Source: Roseibium marinum
Lineage (GTDB): Bacteria; Pseudomonadota; Alphaproteobacteria; Rhizobiales; Stappiaceae
Length of the DNA: 64,000 bases
Assembly: GCF_002906165.1 (NCBI RefSeq)
Contig: NZ_PPCN01000002.1
Location: forward strand, 414,343-478,342
Reading direction: 5' to 3'
This document shows, one piece after another, positions 24,883-32,661 of the stretch. The translations under genes and the position numbers were made by a program. A model generated the notes under the pieces. The model made no database searches. It was not told the DNA's origin and saw only the letters and a program-made list of their open reading frames with translations. The stretch's first letter is position 1, and every line of letters begins with the position of its first letter.

Positions 24883-26042
24883 TGAGCAAGCCGATCTATC
24901 TCTCTGCCCGCGAAGCCGCCGCCGAACTCGGCGTTCAGCCGGCGACCCTTTACGCCTATGTCAGCCGCGGGCTGATTTCGTCCGTGGCCGGACCTGGCAA
25001 ACAGCGCCGCTACGATGCGGCGGATGTCCGCCGTCTGAAGGGCCGCAAGGCGGAAGACCAGGCCGGCTTGAGGCCCTTGACGGGCGATCCGGTTCTGGAG
25101 ACCGAACTGACGCTTATTTCCGAAGACGGGCCGGTCTACCGGGGACGCCGCGCGACGGATCTTGCGGAAAACTCGTCGCTGGAAACGGTGGCGACCCTGC
25201 TCTGGGGATCGGAGGAGGATCCTTTCGCGGAAAGCGCGCCTCAAAAAGCGCCTGACCTGCCGGAGGGACTTGGCCCGCTGGACCGGCTGATGATGGCGCT
25301 TGCCGCCTGGCCTCTGCAGGACAGGGCCGCCTTCACCCATGCCCCGAAACTTCTGCAGATCAAGGGCGCCGCGCTTCTGCGCTACGGAACCGCCGCGCTC
25401 CTGAATAGGAAGCCGGTGGCGGTTCCGATCCATACGCAATTCGCCGAGGCTTTTGGCGTTTCCACCGCCGGCAGGAGCGCGATCCGCGCCGCTCTGGTGC
25501 TGTGCGCCGATCATGAACTCAACACCAGCGCCTTTGCGGTGCGCTGCGCGGCGTCCACCCGCGCGCCGCTGCATGCGGCCCTGCTCTCCGGTCTCGGCGC
25601 CTTTGCCGGCCCGCGCCACGGTGCGGCGTCCGACCGGGTGACCGCCTGGCTCGCGGATCTGACGCCGGCAACCGATATCGAGGCAATTTTGTCGGACAGG
25701 CTCGGCCGGGGCGAAAGCCTGCCCGGTTTCGGCCACTCCGTGTACCGGGAACGCGATCCGCGCGCCGACTGCCTGCTGGAGATGCTGATCCGTAACGAAC
25801 GAAACCACCCGTTCGTCGAGCGCCTGCCGCTGCTGATCGGTGTCGCCGACGATCTTTACGGCCGCGCGCCCAACATCGATTTCGCTCTGGCGGCGGTGCA
25901 GAAAACCTACGAGCTGCCAAAGGATGCCGGAAAGATCATCTTCTGCGCGGCGCGGATGACCGGCTGGATCGCCCACGCACTCGAACAATATTCCTCCCCC
26001 GAGCAGATCCGGCCCCGAGCCGCCTATGTGGGCGAGCGATAA
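24882..26042 (+). CDS. Citrate synthase family protein with N-terminal helix-turn-helix
   Basis: A 386-residue protein. Residues about 5-50 (YLSAREAAAELGVQPATLYAYVSRGLISS, then GKQRRYDAADVRRLKGRK) form a MerR/excisionase-like DNA-binding helix-turn-helix. Residues about 60-380 are a citrate synthase domain with CADHELNTSAFAVR, GPRHGAASDR, GFGHSVYRERDPRAD and PNIDFALAAV, so both His blocks and the Asp are kept. The start at 24882 gives MSKPIYLSARE; no ribosome site is visible upstream, because the palindromic operator occupies that space. It may be an enzyme that also represses, or a partner subunit for the divergent protein. An AEC carrier follows 95 bases downstream. Confidence 0.85.
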   Translation: MSKPIYLSAREAAAELGVQPATLYAYVSRGLISSVAGPGKQRRYDAADVRRLKGRKAEDQAGLRPLTGDPVLETELTLISEDGPVYRGRRATDLAENSSLETVATLLWGSEEDPFAESAPQKAPDLPEGLGPLDRLMMALAAWPLQDRAAFTHAPKLLQIKGAALLRYGTAALLNRKPVAVPIHTQFAEAFGVSTAGRSAIRAALVLCADHELNTSAFAVRCAASTRAPLHAALLSGLGAFAGPRHGAASDRVTAWLADLTPATDIEAILSDRLGRGESLPGFGHSVYRERDPRADCLLEMLIRNERNHPFVERLPLLIGVADDLYGRAPNIDFALAAVQKTYELPKDAGKIIFCAARMTGWIAHALEQYSSPEQIRPRAAYVGER

Positions 26043-26137
26043 ATCCTGAGGCAAACGCCTTGCCGGAGGGGAGATTGATTTTGTGTCCTCGGCAGATTTA
26101 ACGTGTCTGGCAGGGATTCGGATCGGGGGACTGGCGG

Positions 26138-27031
26138 GTGGCGGAGATTTTCACACATGTTGTCAATGTCATGCTGCCTGTACTGCTGTGCGTGCTGGTC
26201 GGTTACGGGCTGGCGGTCGCCAAGGCGCCCTTCGACCAGAAAATGCTCGGCAGTCTTGTGTCCTATGTCGGTTATCCGGCTCTGATCCTGTTTCATCTCG
26301 CCAAGCAGCACATCCAACTCGACACCTTTCTGACAGTGCTGGCCGCCGCCGCGGGATCGATCGTCATAGGCGCGGTTCTGGGGTTTTTCGTCCTCAAACT
26401 CCTGCGCATTTCGGTGAAAGCCTACCTGTCGCCGATGATGCTCTCCAACGTCGGCAACATCGGGCTTCCGGTCGCGACGCTTGCATTCGGACCGGAGGGA
26501 GCCGCCGTTGCCATCGGGTTCGTCATCGTTGTGCTGGTGGCGATTTTCACGATCGGCATCGCCTTGCCGATGGGCCGCCCGGACTTTTCCACTCTTGCCC
26601 GGCAACCGGTCATCTACGCGGCCTTCGGTTCCATCGCGCTCATGGCCAGCGGCTGGAAAATACCCGGGCCCATCGATCAGAGCCTTGAAATTCTCGCCGG
26701 CCTTGCCATTCCCATCATGCTGCTGACCCTCGGTTTCAGTCTCGCGACTTTGAAACTCGGCGGCCTGACACGGGCGGTCCTGCTGTCCGTCATTCACATC
26801 GCCATGTCGGCTTTCACGGCATTCGTTCTGACCTGGGTTTTAAACCTCGATGGCAAAATAGAGAGCGTCGTCATCGTGCTCTGCTTCATGCCGCCGTCGG
26901 TCGCGACCTATCTGGCGATTTCCCAGTATCAACAGGAAGAGGCGCCGGGCGTGGCCGGGTTCATTTTCGTTTCGACAATTCTGACGCTCGTGACGCTCCC
27001 CGTTGTGCTGACCTATTGGACGACGGGGTAA
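26138..27031 (+). CDS. AEC-family membrane transporter
   Basis: A 297-residue integral membrane protein with about ten hydrophobic segments, matching the auxin-efflux-carrier/malonate-transporter (AEC) family. The N-terminal half (VVNVMLPVLLCVLVGYGLAV) and the NVGNIGLPVATLAFG motif in the fourth helix region are typical; the latter Asn-rich kink is repeated in less exact form in the C-terminal half (FMPPSVATYLAISQYQQEE). Related bacterial proteins move malate, malonate or other dicarboxylates. A GTG start (26138) has only a G-rich upstream site. A link to the citrate synthase genes next door is plausible but unproven. Confidence 0.85.
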   Translation: MAEIFTHVVNVMLPVLLCVLVGYGLAVAKAPFDQKMLGSLVSYVGYPALILFHLAKQHIQLDTFLTVLAAAAGSIVIGAVLGFFVLKLLRISVKAYLSPMMLSNVGNIGLPVATLAFGPEGAAVAIGFVIVVLVAIFTIGIALPMGRPDFSTLARQPVIYAAFGSIALMASGWKIPGPIDQSLEILAGLAIPIMLLTLGFSLATLKLGGLTRAVLLSVIHIAMSAFTAFVLTWVLNLDGKIESVVIVLCFMPPSVATYLAISQYQQEEAPGVAGFIFVSTILTLVTLPVVLTYWTTG

Positions 27032-27036
27032 ATCAT

Positions 27037-27870
27037 TTACGGCCTGGATTTCAGGAAGGATTCGAAATCGACCGCGTCGTTCATGCGGTCGAAACTTCCG
27101 AATGCTCCGCCATCCTTGATGTCCACGGCCGCTTCGGTAAAGGCTCTGTAGGCAACCCGGGCGAGACCGGAGCCGATGGAAACGCGGGTGACGCCCATGT
27201 CGCCCAGTTCCTTTCGGGTCAGATGAAAATTCCGGCGGCCGGCCAGGATGTTGAGAGGGGCTTCCACGGATTTCAAGATGGCGGCGATCTGGTTCTTTTC
27301 CTTTACTTCCGGGGCGTAAACGCAGTCGGCGCCGGCCTCCACGAAGGCGTTGAGCCGCTTGATGGTCTCCGCCAGTTCATACTCGGTCTGCACCGGCCCC
27401 TCGCTGCGGGCCGTCAGCACGAAATCCGGGGCCAGCCTGTTTTTCATCTCGACTGCCTCCCTGATCCGCTCCACGGCCAGGTCCAGGGAATAATGGGGAT
27501 GAACGGGATCGGTGGTGTAGTCCTCGATCGAGCATCCCGCCAGGCCGACCTCGATGGCGCCCTTGACCGTTTCCGCCACCTCTTCCGGGCTGTCGCCAAA
27601 ACCGTTCTCCAGGTCGCCGTTCACCGGCAGGCTGGTTGCGGCGATGATGTCCGCGGCATGGGAGAGCGCGGCGTCCCGGCTGATCAGGCCCTCCGCGTCC
27701 CTGACCCCTTGCGTCCAGGCATAACCCGCGCTGGAAGTCGCGATCGCATCGAACCGCATTCCATCCAGGATGCGCGCCGAGCCGATGTCGAAGGGATTGG
27801 GCATCAGGAAAGCCCGGCCTTTTTCATGCAAGGCCCTGAAAGCTGCACGGCGGTTGGCGGCGGTCGGCAT
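27037..27870 (-). CDS. Isocitrate lyase/PEP mutase superfamily protein
   Basis: A 277-residue TIM-barrel protein. NPFDIGSARILD, VNGDLENGFGDSPEEVAETV and GCSIEDYTTDPVHPHYSL mark the barrel strands that hold the magnesium ion and the 2-oxo acid. The KKCGH-type lyase loop of isocitrate lyase is absent, so it fits the broad group of 2-methylisocitrate lyase-like, oxaloacetate decarboxylase-like and PEP mutase-like proteins; the reaction is undetermined. The start at 27870 has GGGAGAA eight bases upstream. It ends five bases from the end of the convergent AEC gene. Proximity to methylcitrate-type synthases makes a 2-methylcitrate-related role conceivable. Confidence 0.85.
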   Translation of the reverse strand: MPTAANRRAAFRALHEKGRAFLMPNPFDIGSARILDGMRFDAIATSSAGYAWTQGVRDAEGLISRDAALSHAADIIAATSLPVNGDLENGFGDSPEEVAETVKGAIEVGLAGCSIEDYTTDPVHPHYSLDLAVERIREAVEMKNRLAPDFVLTARSEGPVQTEYELAETIKRLNAFVEAGADCVYAPEVKEKNQIAAILKSVEAPLNILAGRRNFHLTRKELGDMGVTRVSIGSGLARVAYRAFTEAAVDIKDGGAFGSFDRMNDAVDFESFLKSRP

Positions 27871-28101
27871 GGCGCGGTTCTCCCATAAGTGGTTTGCAAG
27901 GATAATATATATCTAAAGTTTAAATCGGCCCATGGAATTCATGTCCGGCGACAATCCCCGAGGACGGCCGCTTCCGGAAGAACCAGTTTATCGGGAAACA
28001 TGGCGCCAGTTGGGGGATGGCGCGCGCAAAGCCGGAATTTGCCGGAATCCCCGCGGAAAGTTGCCCGCAAACTCCCGCAGGGCGGTCTTGTTGACAGGCC
28101 T

Positions 28102-28566
28102 TTACCGGCCCGCCCGAGTGACTTTCGCGGCAAAGCACCCGCGGCGGGCGTAATGAAGGTGGATGTAGTCCGCATCCGGGTTGGCGAAAAATCTCGAGAT
28201 CAGATCCGCGGCGTTCTTTCCCTCGACGACTTCGGCATCGATGATTTCATGCCGGGCGTTGAAGGCCCGCACGGACAGGAGACGGCTGGAAATGGAGTGC
28301 GGGACCGACCCCGGCTCCGGACGGCTTTCCTTCGCGCCCTGCCTGACAAAGATGGCGTGGCTGGCGCGGTAGGGCGTCTCGTTCGGCTGGTGCTCGAAAT
28401 TGAGCAGGAACACCCGTTCGCCCGCTTCGGCATCGGCCAGTGACACACGGCAGGGAAATGCGCCGTCCGAGATCTGGATCTGGATATTCCGCTCTGCGAG
28501 TTCGCTCTCCGGCAGGACGTCCAGATAGGAAAAATCGGCTGCGGGAAGCGGGTGGATCTGAAACAT
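28102..28566 (-). CDS. DUF1203 family protein
   Basis: A 154-residue cytosolic protein starting at 28566 (MFQIHPLPAADF) with GAGGAGA about ten bases upstream. The conserved stretches SDGAFPCRVSLADAEAGERVFLLNFEHQPNETPYRASHAIFV and YIHLHYARRGCFAAKV are characteristic of DUF1203, a family of unknown function usually 150-160 residues long. A longer in-frame extension overlaps the membrane-protein gene and has no family character. The 213 bases after its end, to the PEP mutase gene, show nothing I can name. Confidence 0.88.
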   Translation of the reverse strand: MFQIHPLPAADFSYLDVLPESELAERNIQIQISDGAFPCRVSLADAEAGERVFLLNFEHQPNETPYRASHAIFVRQGAKESRPEPGSVPHSISSRLLSVRAFNARHEIIDAEVVEGKNAADLISRFFANPDADYIHLHYARRGCFAAKVTRAGR

Positions 28567-28667
28567 GGTCCAGGGTCTCCTCAAGTGATTTGAAGCGACC
28601 CTGGACCCGTGCGCTTTGGGAAACGACCCGATTTGCGAGCGTGGCGGGAATCTCGCGTAAGAGCCTC

Positions 28668-29879
28668 TTAGACCCGTTCCTGCTGACGGTGCCAGCTGAC
28701 CAGCAGAATCATGCCCATGATCACCAGATAGGGCAGATAGAAGCGGGTTTCGTAATGCGGAAACACCAGGTATTTGGCGCAGATCGAGGCAAACACCGCA
28801 TAGAGCAGGACCCTGGCCCGATCGTTCAGTTTCGCCGGTGCAATACACTTGGCGAAAAACAGCACTTCCGCGAACAGAAGCGCGAGCCAGGTCTGGCTCA
28901 TCAGCGATCTGACCGTGGAACGCACCAGCATCAGCAGATATCCGGAAACGGAAAATGGCGGGTCGAATCCTTCAAGGGTCGGCACGTATTCCACATGGGT
29001 GAACCACATGTGGATCCACCAGCCGGGGTGGTCCGCGCCACCGGTCAGCCAGAGATAGGCGGCGAAACTCGCGGCAAAGCAGGCCGTCATGCTCCATCGC
29101 CCGGGCCCGTAGATCGCGGCGAAAACGAAAAAGACGCCGATAAACGCCAGATGATCCGGGCGCACGAGAAAGGCGGCGAACAGGCTGACCGCCGCCGGTA
29201 AATCCAGCCGTTCGAGATAGAGATAGGCCGCCAGCACCAGGAAAAAGGTGGCGTAGAGGTCCGGCGAAAGCAATTGCGCCGCATCCCCGAAGGCCGACAT
29301 GACCAGCAGGGCCGCGGCGACGGGCCCGTACATCAGCGTTCCGGTCCGCGCCATCCAGACAAGCAGAATGGCTCCGACAGCGACAGCCGAGGCGAGCGAA
29401 ATCATCCGCAATGCCTTTACCGGATCCATGAAATCGGAAAGCAGGCGCGCGGTTTCCACATAGAGGATCTTGATCCGGTAAAAGCCGAGCATGGTCGTGA
29501 AAGCGGCCGGGTCTTCCGCCTGGCGGATACGGTAGGCGCGATCCTGTGTCAGGGTCAGATATTCCCCTTCGGAGACATTGTCCTTCACGAAGGCATAGCT
29601 CTGCCTGTGCAGCTCGACCGGATCGTTTATCTCGGGTTCGAGGACCGTCGCCGTATAGGCGAACATGTCCCAGTTGGAGAGCGGGAAGACGTGAACGACC
29701 GCCGCCGTCATGGCGATGAACACGCAGAAGATGCCCGCCCCGATCCAGGAACGCAGCGGTCTGTAGAGCTGGCAGAGGGTCCCGTAGACGAAGAGAAACA
29801 TTGCCTCCAGGCTGCGCTGGGCAAGATTGGGCACTGGCTGGAACTCCCCGATTGATTGTCCCGGGTTGTCGCATTTCAT
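28668..29879 (-). CDS. Polytopic membrane protein of unknown function (possible GT-C-like fold)
   Basis: A 403-residue protein with roughly ten hydrophobic helices: for example WIGAGIFCVFIAMTAAVVHVFP, then FFLVLAAYLYL and FLVRPDHLAFIGVFFVFAAI. An early loop after the first helix carries NWDMFAYTATVLEPEINDP with acidic residues, a position where GT-C glycosyltransferases keep catalytic aspartates. The resemblance is loose and I do not claim an activity. The start at 29879 has a weak ribosome site; an ATG at 29801 has GGAGG only two bases upstream, so the start is uncertain. It is divergent from modA. Confidence 0.7.
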   Translation of the reverse strand: MKCDNPGQSIGEFQPVPNLAQRSLEAMFLFVYGTLCQLYRPLRSWIGAGIFCVFIAMTAAVVHVFPLSNWDMFAYTATVLEPEINDPVELHRQSYAFVKDNVSEGEYLTLTQDRAYRIRQAEDPAAFTTMLGFYRIKILYVETARLLSDFMDPVKALRMISLASAVAVGAILLVWMARTGTLMYGPVAAALLVMSAFGDAAQLLSPDLYATFFLVLAAYLYLERLDLPAAVSLFAAFLVRPDHLAFIGVFFVFAAIYGPGRWSMTACFAASFAAYLWLTGGADHPGWWIHMWFTHVEYVPTLEGFDPPFSVSGYLLMLVRSTVRSLMSQTWLALLFAEVLFFAKCIAPAKLNDRARVLLYAVFASICAKYLVFPHYETRFYLPYLVIMGMILLVSWHRQQERV

Positions 29880-30000
29880 TGTAAGAATTTCGTAAACACT
29901 CGCGGTGCGGCCGGTGGCCGCTGGCGGGCGCGGTCTATTGAAGAGATGGGCGGGCCGGCGTAGTTACGGTATCTGGATGCAATGCAATACCGAGGGTTTG

Positions 30001-30762
30001 ATGTTTCAGCGCCTGATCATAGTCTTGTGCCTGCTCACGGCAGCTATCCTGCCGGCCGCCGCCGAACGGCCGCTGACCGTGTTTGCCGCTGCCAGCATGC
30101 GGGAAGCGATGGAAGGCATCGGGGGTGCGTTCGAGGAGCAAACCGGCACGGAAGTCGTTTTTTCCTTCGCCGGCACGGGAACCCTGGCCCGGCAGGTGGA
30201 GGCCGGAGCGCCCGCGGACCTGTTTGTCTCCGCCGATGCCGCATGGATGGACTATGTTCGCAATCACGATGCCGTCAGGGCGGACGCCATTTTCGAGTTC
30301 GCCTCCAACGCGCTGGTTCTGGTCGGCCCCGAAAACAGTCCAGCCATTGAGCTGACGCCGGACAGCCTGCATGCGGCGCTGAAGGGCGAACGATTGGCCA
30401 TAGCCGACCCAGAGACAGTTCCCGCCGGGCGCTACGGCAAGGCGGCGCTGGAAAACCTCGGCCTCTGGTCCACCGTTTCAGCACAGCTCGCACCGATGGA
30501 AAATGTCAGGATCGCGCTTGCCTCGGTCGCCCGCGGAGACACACCGCTCGCACTGGTCTACCGGACAGACGCCCTGGTCGAACCTGCGGTTGCCGTGGTG
30601 GCGGACCTGCCACGGGAGAGCCACCCGCCGATCCGCTATCTTGCGGCGCTGACCAGCGTTCAGTCGCATCCCGCCGCACCCGCCTTCCTGAAGTTCCTGG
30701 CCGCGCCGCGCGCACGGGAAATCTTGCACTCGCTGGGGTTTCTGACCGATAAGGTGGATTAA
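30001..30762 (+). CDS. modA: Molybdate ABC transporter, periplasmic binding protein
   Basis: A 253-residue protein with a signal peptide (LIIVLCLLTAAILPAAAE). The mature start RPLTVFAAASMREAMEGIGGAFEEQTGTEV, then VFSFAGTGTLARQVEAGAPADLFVSADAAWMD, is the ModA signature; the two serines bind the oxyanion. The C-terminal SHPAAPAFLKFLAAPRAREIL is the family ending. The ATG at 30001 (GAGGG four bases upstream) removes a 32-residue leader that shows no signal character. It leads a modABC operon. Confidence 0.93.
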   Translation: MFQRLIIVLCLLTAAILPAAAERPLTVFAAASMREAMEGIGGAFEEQTGTEVVFSFAGTGTLARQVEAGAPADLFVSADAAWMDYVRNHDAVRADAIFEFASNALVLVGPENSPAIELTPDSLHAALKGERLAIADPETVPAGRYGKAALENLGLWSTVSAQLAPMENVRIALASVARGDTPLALVYRTDALVEPAVAVVADLPRESHPPIRYLAALTSVQSHPAAPAFLKFLAAPRAREILHSLGFLTDKVD

Positions 30763-30853
30763 AGCATTCTGCCTTCGCAAGAGATCACTTGAAAGCGGGA
30801 TGCCCTGAGCGGCCGGGTTCCGGCCGGTCTGAAACCCGGCAGATTGAGCGCAC

Positions 30854-31561
30854 GTGGACTTTTTTCATCTTCAACCCGCCGAATGGCAGGCCCTGGTCCT
30901 CACCCTGAAAGTGGCCGCCGCGGCCCTGTTCGTGGCGCTGCCGCTTGCCGTTCTGGTCGCCTATCTGCTCGCTCGCTACCGGTTTCCGGGACACGGTATC
31001 GTCAATGCGCTCGTGCATATGCCGCTCGTCCTGCCGCCGGTCGTAACCGGATACCTGCTGCTTCTGGCCTTCGGCCGCAAGGGACCCGTGGGTGCGTTTC
31101 TCTCCGAAACCTTCGGCATCAGCTTCGCGTTCAACTGGACCGGCGCGGCACTCGCGGCCGGGGTCATGGCCTTTCCCCTGATGGTCCGCCCGATCCGCAT
31201 TTCCTTCGAGGCGGTCGATCCAAAGCTGGAGGCGGCGGCCAAATCCCTCGGCGCCCATCGGGCGGTCGCCTTCCTCACGGTGACGCTGCCACTCGCCGTG
31301 CCGGGAATTCTCGGCGGCGCGATCCTCGGGTTTGCCAAGGCGATGGGCGAGTTCGGCGCGACGATTACTTTTGTCTCAAATATTCCCGGCGAAACCCGCA
31401 CTCTGGCGCTCGCGCTCTATACCGCGACGCAGACACCGAGCGGCGATCTGGCCGCTTTCCGCCTGACGCTGATCGCCGCCGTCGTGGCGTTCGCCGCGTT
31501 GATCGCCTCCGAAGTTTTCGCCCGCCGCCTGCGCGGGAGAATTGGCGGCGGCCATGATTGA
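30854..31561 (+). CDS. modB: Molybdate ABC transporter, permease
   Basis: A 235-residue permease with five or six membrane helices. The EAA loop that docks the ATPase is EAAAKSLGAHRAVAFLTVTLPLAVPGILGGAI, and the following AKAMGEFGATITFVSNIPGETRTL is a ModB hallmark. A GTG start is used (30854), with no strong ribosome site, suggesting coupling to modA, which ends 91 bases upstream. modC begins inside its 3' end. Confidence 0.93.
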   Translation: MDFFHLQPAEWQALVLTLKVAAAALFVALPLAVLVAYLLARYRFPGHGIVNALVHMPLVLPPVVTGYLLLLAFGRKGPVGAFLSETFGISFAFNWTGAALAAGVMAFPLMVRPIRISFEAVDPKLEAAAKSLGAHRAVAFLTVTLPLAVPGILGGAILGFAKAMGEFGATITFVSNIPGETRTLALALYTATQTPSGDLAAFRLTLIAAVVAFAALIASEVFARRLRGRIGGGHD

Positions 31562-32660
31562 CGTCGACATCAGGGGCCATGTCGGCCGGTTGGAAATAGT
31601 GGCCCATTTTGAGGGGCGCGGCGGCGTCACCTCGCTGTTCGGACCGTCCGGTGCCGGAAAGACCACCGTGACCAACATGATCGCCGGTCTGGCGACGCCC
31701 TCCTCGGGACGCATTTCGGTCAACGGCACGGTCCTGTTCGACGCGGACAAGGGCATCAATCTGCCGGTTCAGGCAAGGCGCATCGGTCATGTCTTTCAGG
31801 ATGCGCGGCTGTTTCCGCATTTGAGCGTCCGCGCCAACCTCACCTATGCGCGCTGGGCGGGCCGCAGATCCGGGACGCGGGATTTCGGCGAAGTCATCGA
31901 TCTGCTCGGGCTGAAAGACCTGCTCGGCCGCAAGCCCGAGACGCTTTCCGGCGGTGAAAGACAGCGGGTTGCCATCGGCCGGGCTCTGCTTTCCGGCCCG
32001 CGGCTGCTGATCATGGACGAACCTCTGGCCAATCTCGATCACGCCCGCCGCAACGATATCCTGCCGTATCTCGACCGGCTCTGCGTCGAAGCGGGCATTC
32101 CGATCATCTATGTCAGCCATTCCATCGAGGAAGTGACCCGCCTCTCCAATACGCTGGTGCTCCTGTCGGAGGGCAGAACGCAGGCTTTCGGCCCGGTTGC
32201 CGCGATGCTGGCCCGCGAAGATCTGGTCCGCGTGACCGGCCGACGCGAGGCGAGCGCGCTTCTGAGCGGCACCGTCACCCGGATCGACACCGCATGGGAT
32301 CTCGTCCATGTCGATATCGGTGGGCCGGTGCTGCAGATACCCGGATTGGCGGCCGAACCGGGCGACACCGTCCGCCTGCGCATCCTCGCCCGCGACGTCG
32401 CGCTTGCGTCCGTCCCGCCGGAAGGTCTGTCCATCCGCAACGCTCTTGCGGCGACGATCGAGAGCATTACCGGGGAGCCGGGTCCTTACGCGGAAATCCT
32501 GTGTTCTCTGGCCGGCCAGACGATCCGTGCCCGCATCACCCGGGCCTCGGTTTCGGATCTGGGACTGAAACCCGGCATGGCCGTGACCGCGCTGATCAAG
32601 AGCGTCGCGATCGACCGGGGGCAGAGCACCCTCGCGCCACCGGCATCCGGGGAGACCTGA
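31554..32660 (+). CDS. modC: Molybdate ABC transporter, ATP-binding protein
   Basis: A 368-residue ATPase. Walker A is FGPSGAGKTTV (about 32), the signature is LSGGERQRVAIGRALL (about 128), and Walker B is LLIMDEPLANLD, with the switch His in YVSHSIEEV. The C-terminal third contains a TOBE/Mop-type oxyanion domain (LKPGMAVTALIKSVAI), as in ModC. The ATG at 31554 overlaps modB by eight bases; an in-frame TTG at 31542 is possible but less likely. Its stop at 32658-32660 is followed immediately by the start of the DctB-like kinase gene. Confidence 0.94.
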   Translation: MIDVDIRGHVGRLEIVAHFEGRGGVTSLFGPSGAGKTTVTNMIAGLATPSSGRISVNGTVLFDADKGINLPVQARRIGHVFQDARLFPHLSVRANLTYARWAGRRSGTRDFGEVIDLLGLKDLLGRKPETLSGGERQRVAIGRALLSGPRLLIMDEPLANLDHARRNDILPYLDRLCVEAGIPIIYVSHSIEEVTRLSNTLVLLSEGRTQAFGPVAAMLAREDLVRVTGRREASALLSGTVTRIDTAWDLVHVDIGGPVLQIPGLAAEPGDTVRLRILARDVALASVPPEGLSIRNALAATIESITGEPGPYAEILCSLAGQTIRARITRASVSDLGLKPGMAVTALIKSVAIDRGQSTLAPPASGET

Positions 32661-32661
32661 A

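Noticed and set aside
24816..26054. Minus-strand frame opposite the HTH-citrate synthase gene (412 codons)
   Set aside because: Shadow of the real gene; Arg/Gly-rich and without domain features.
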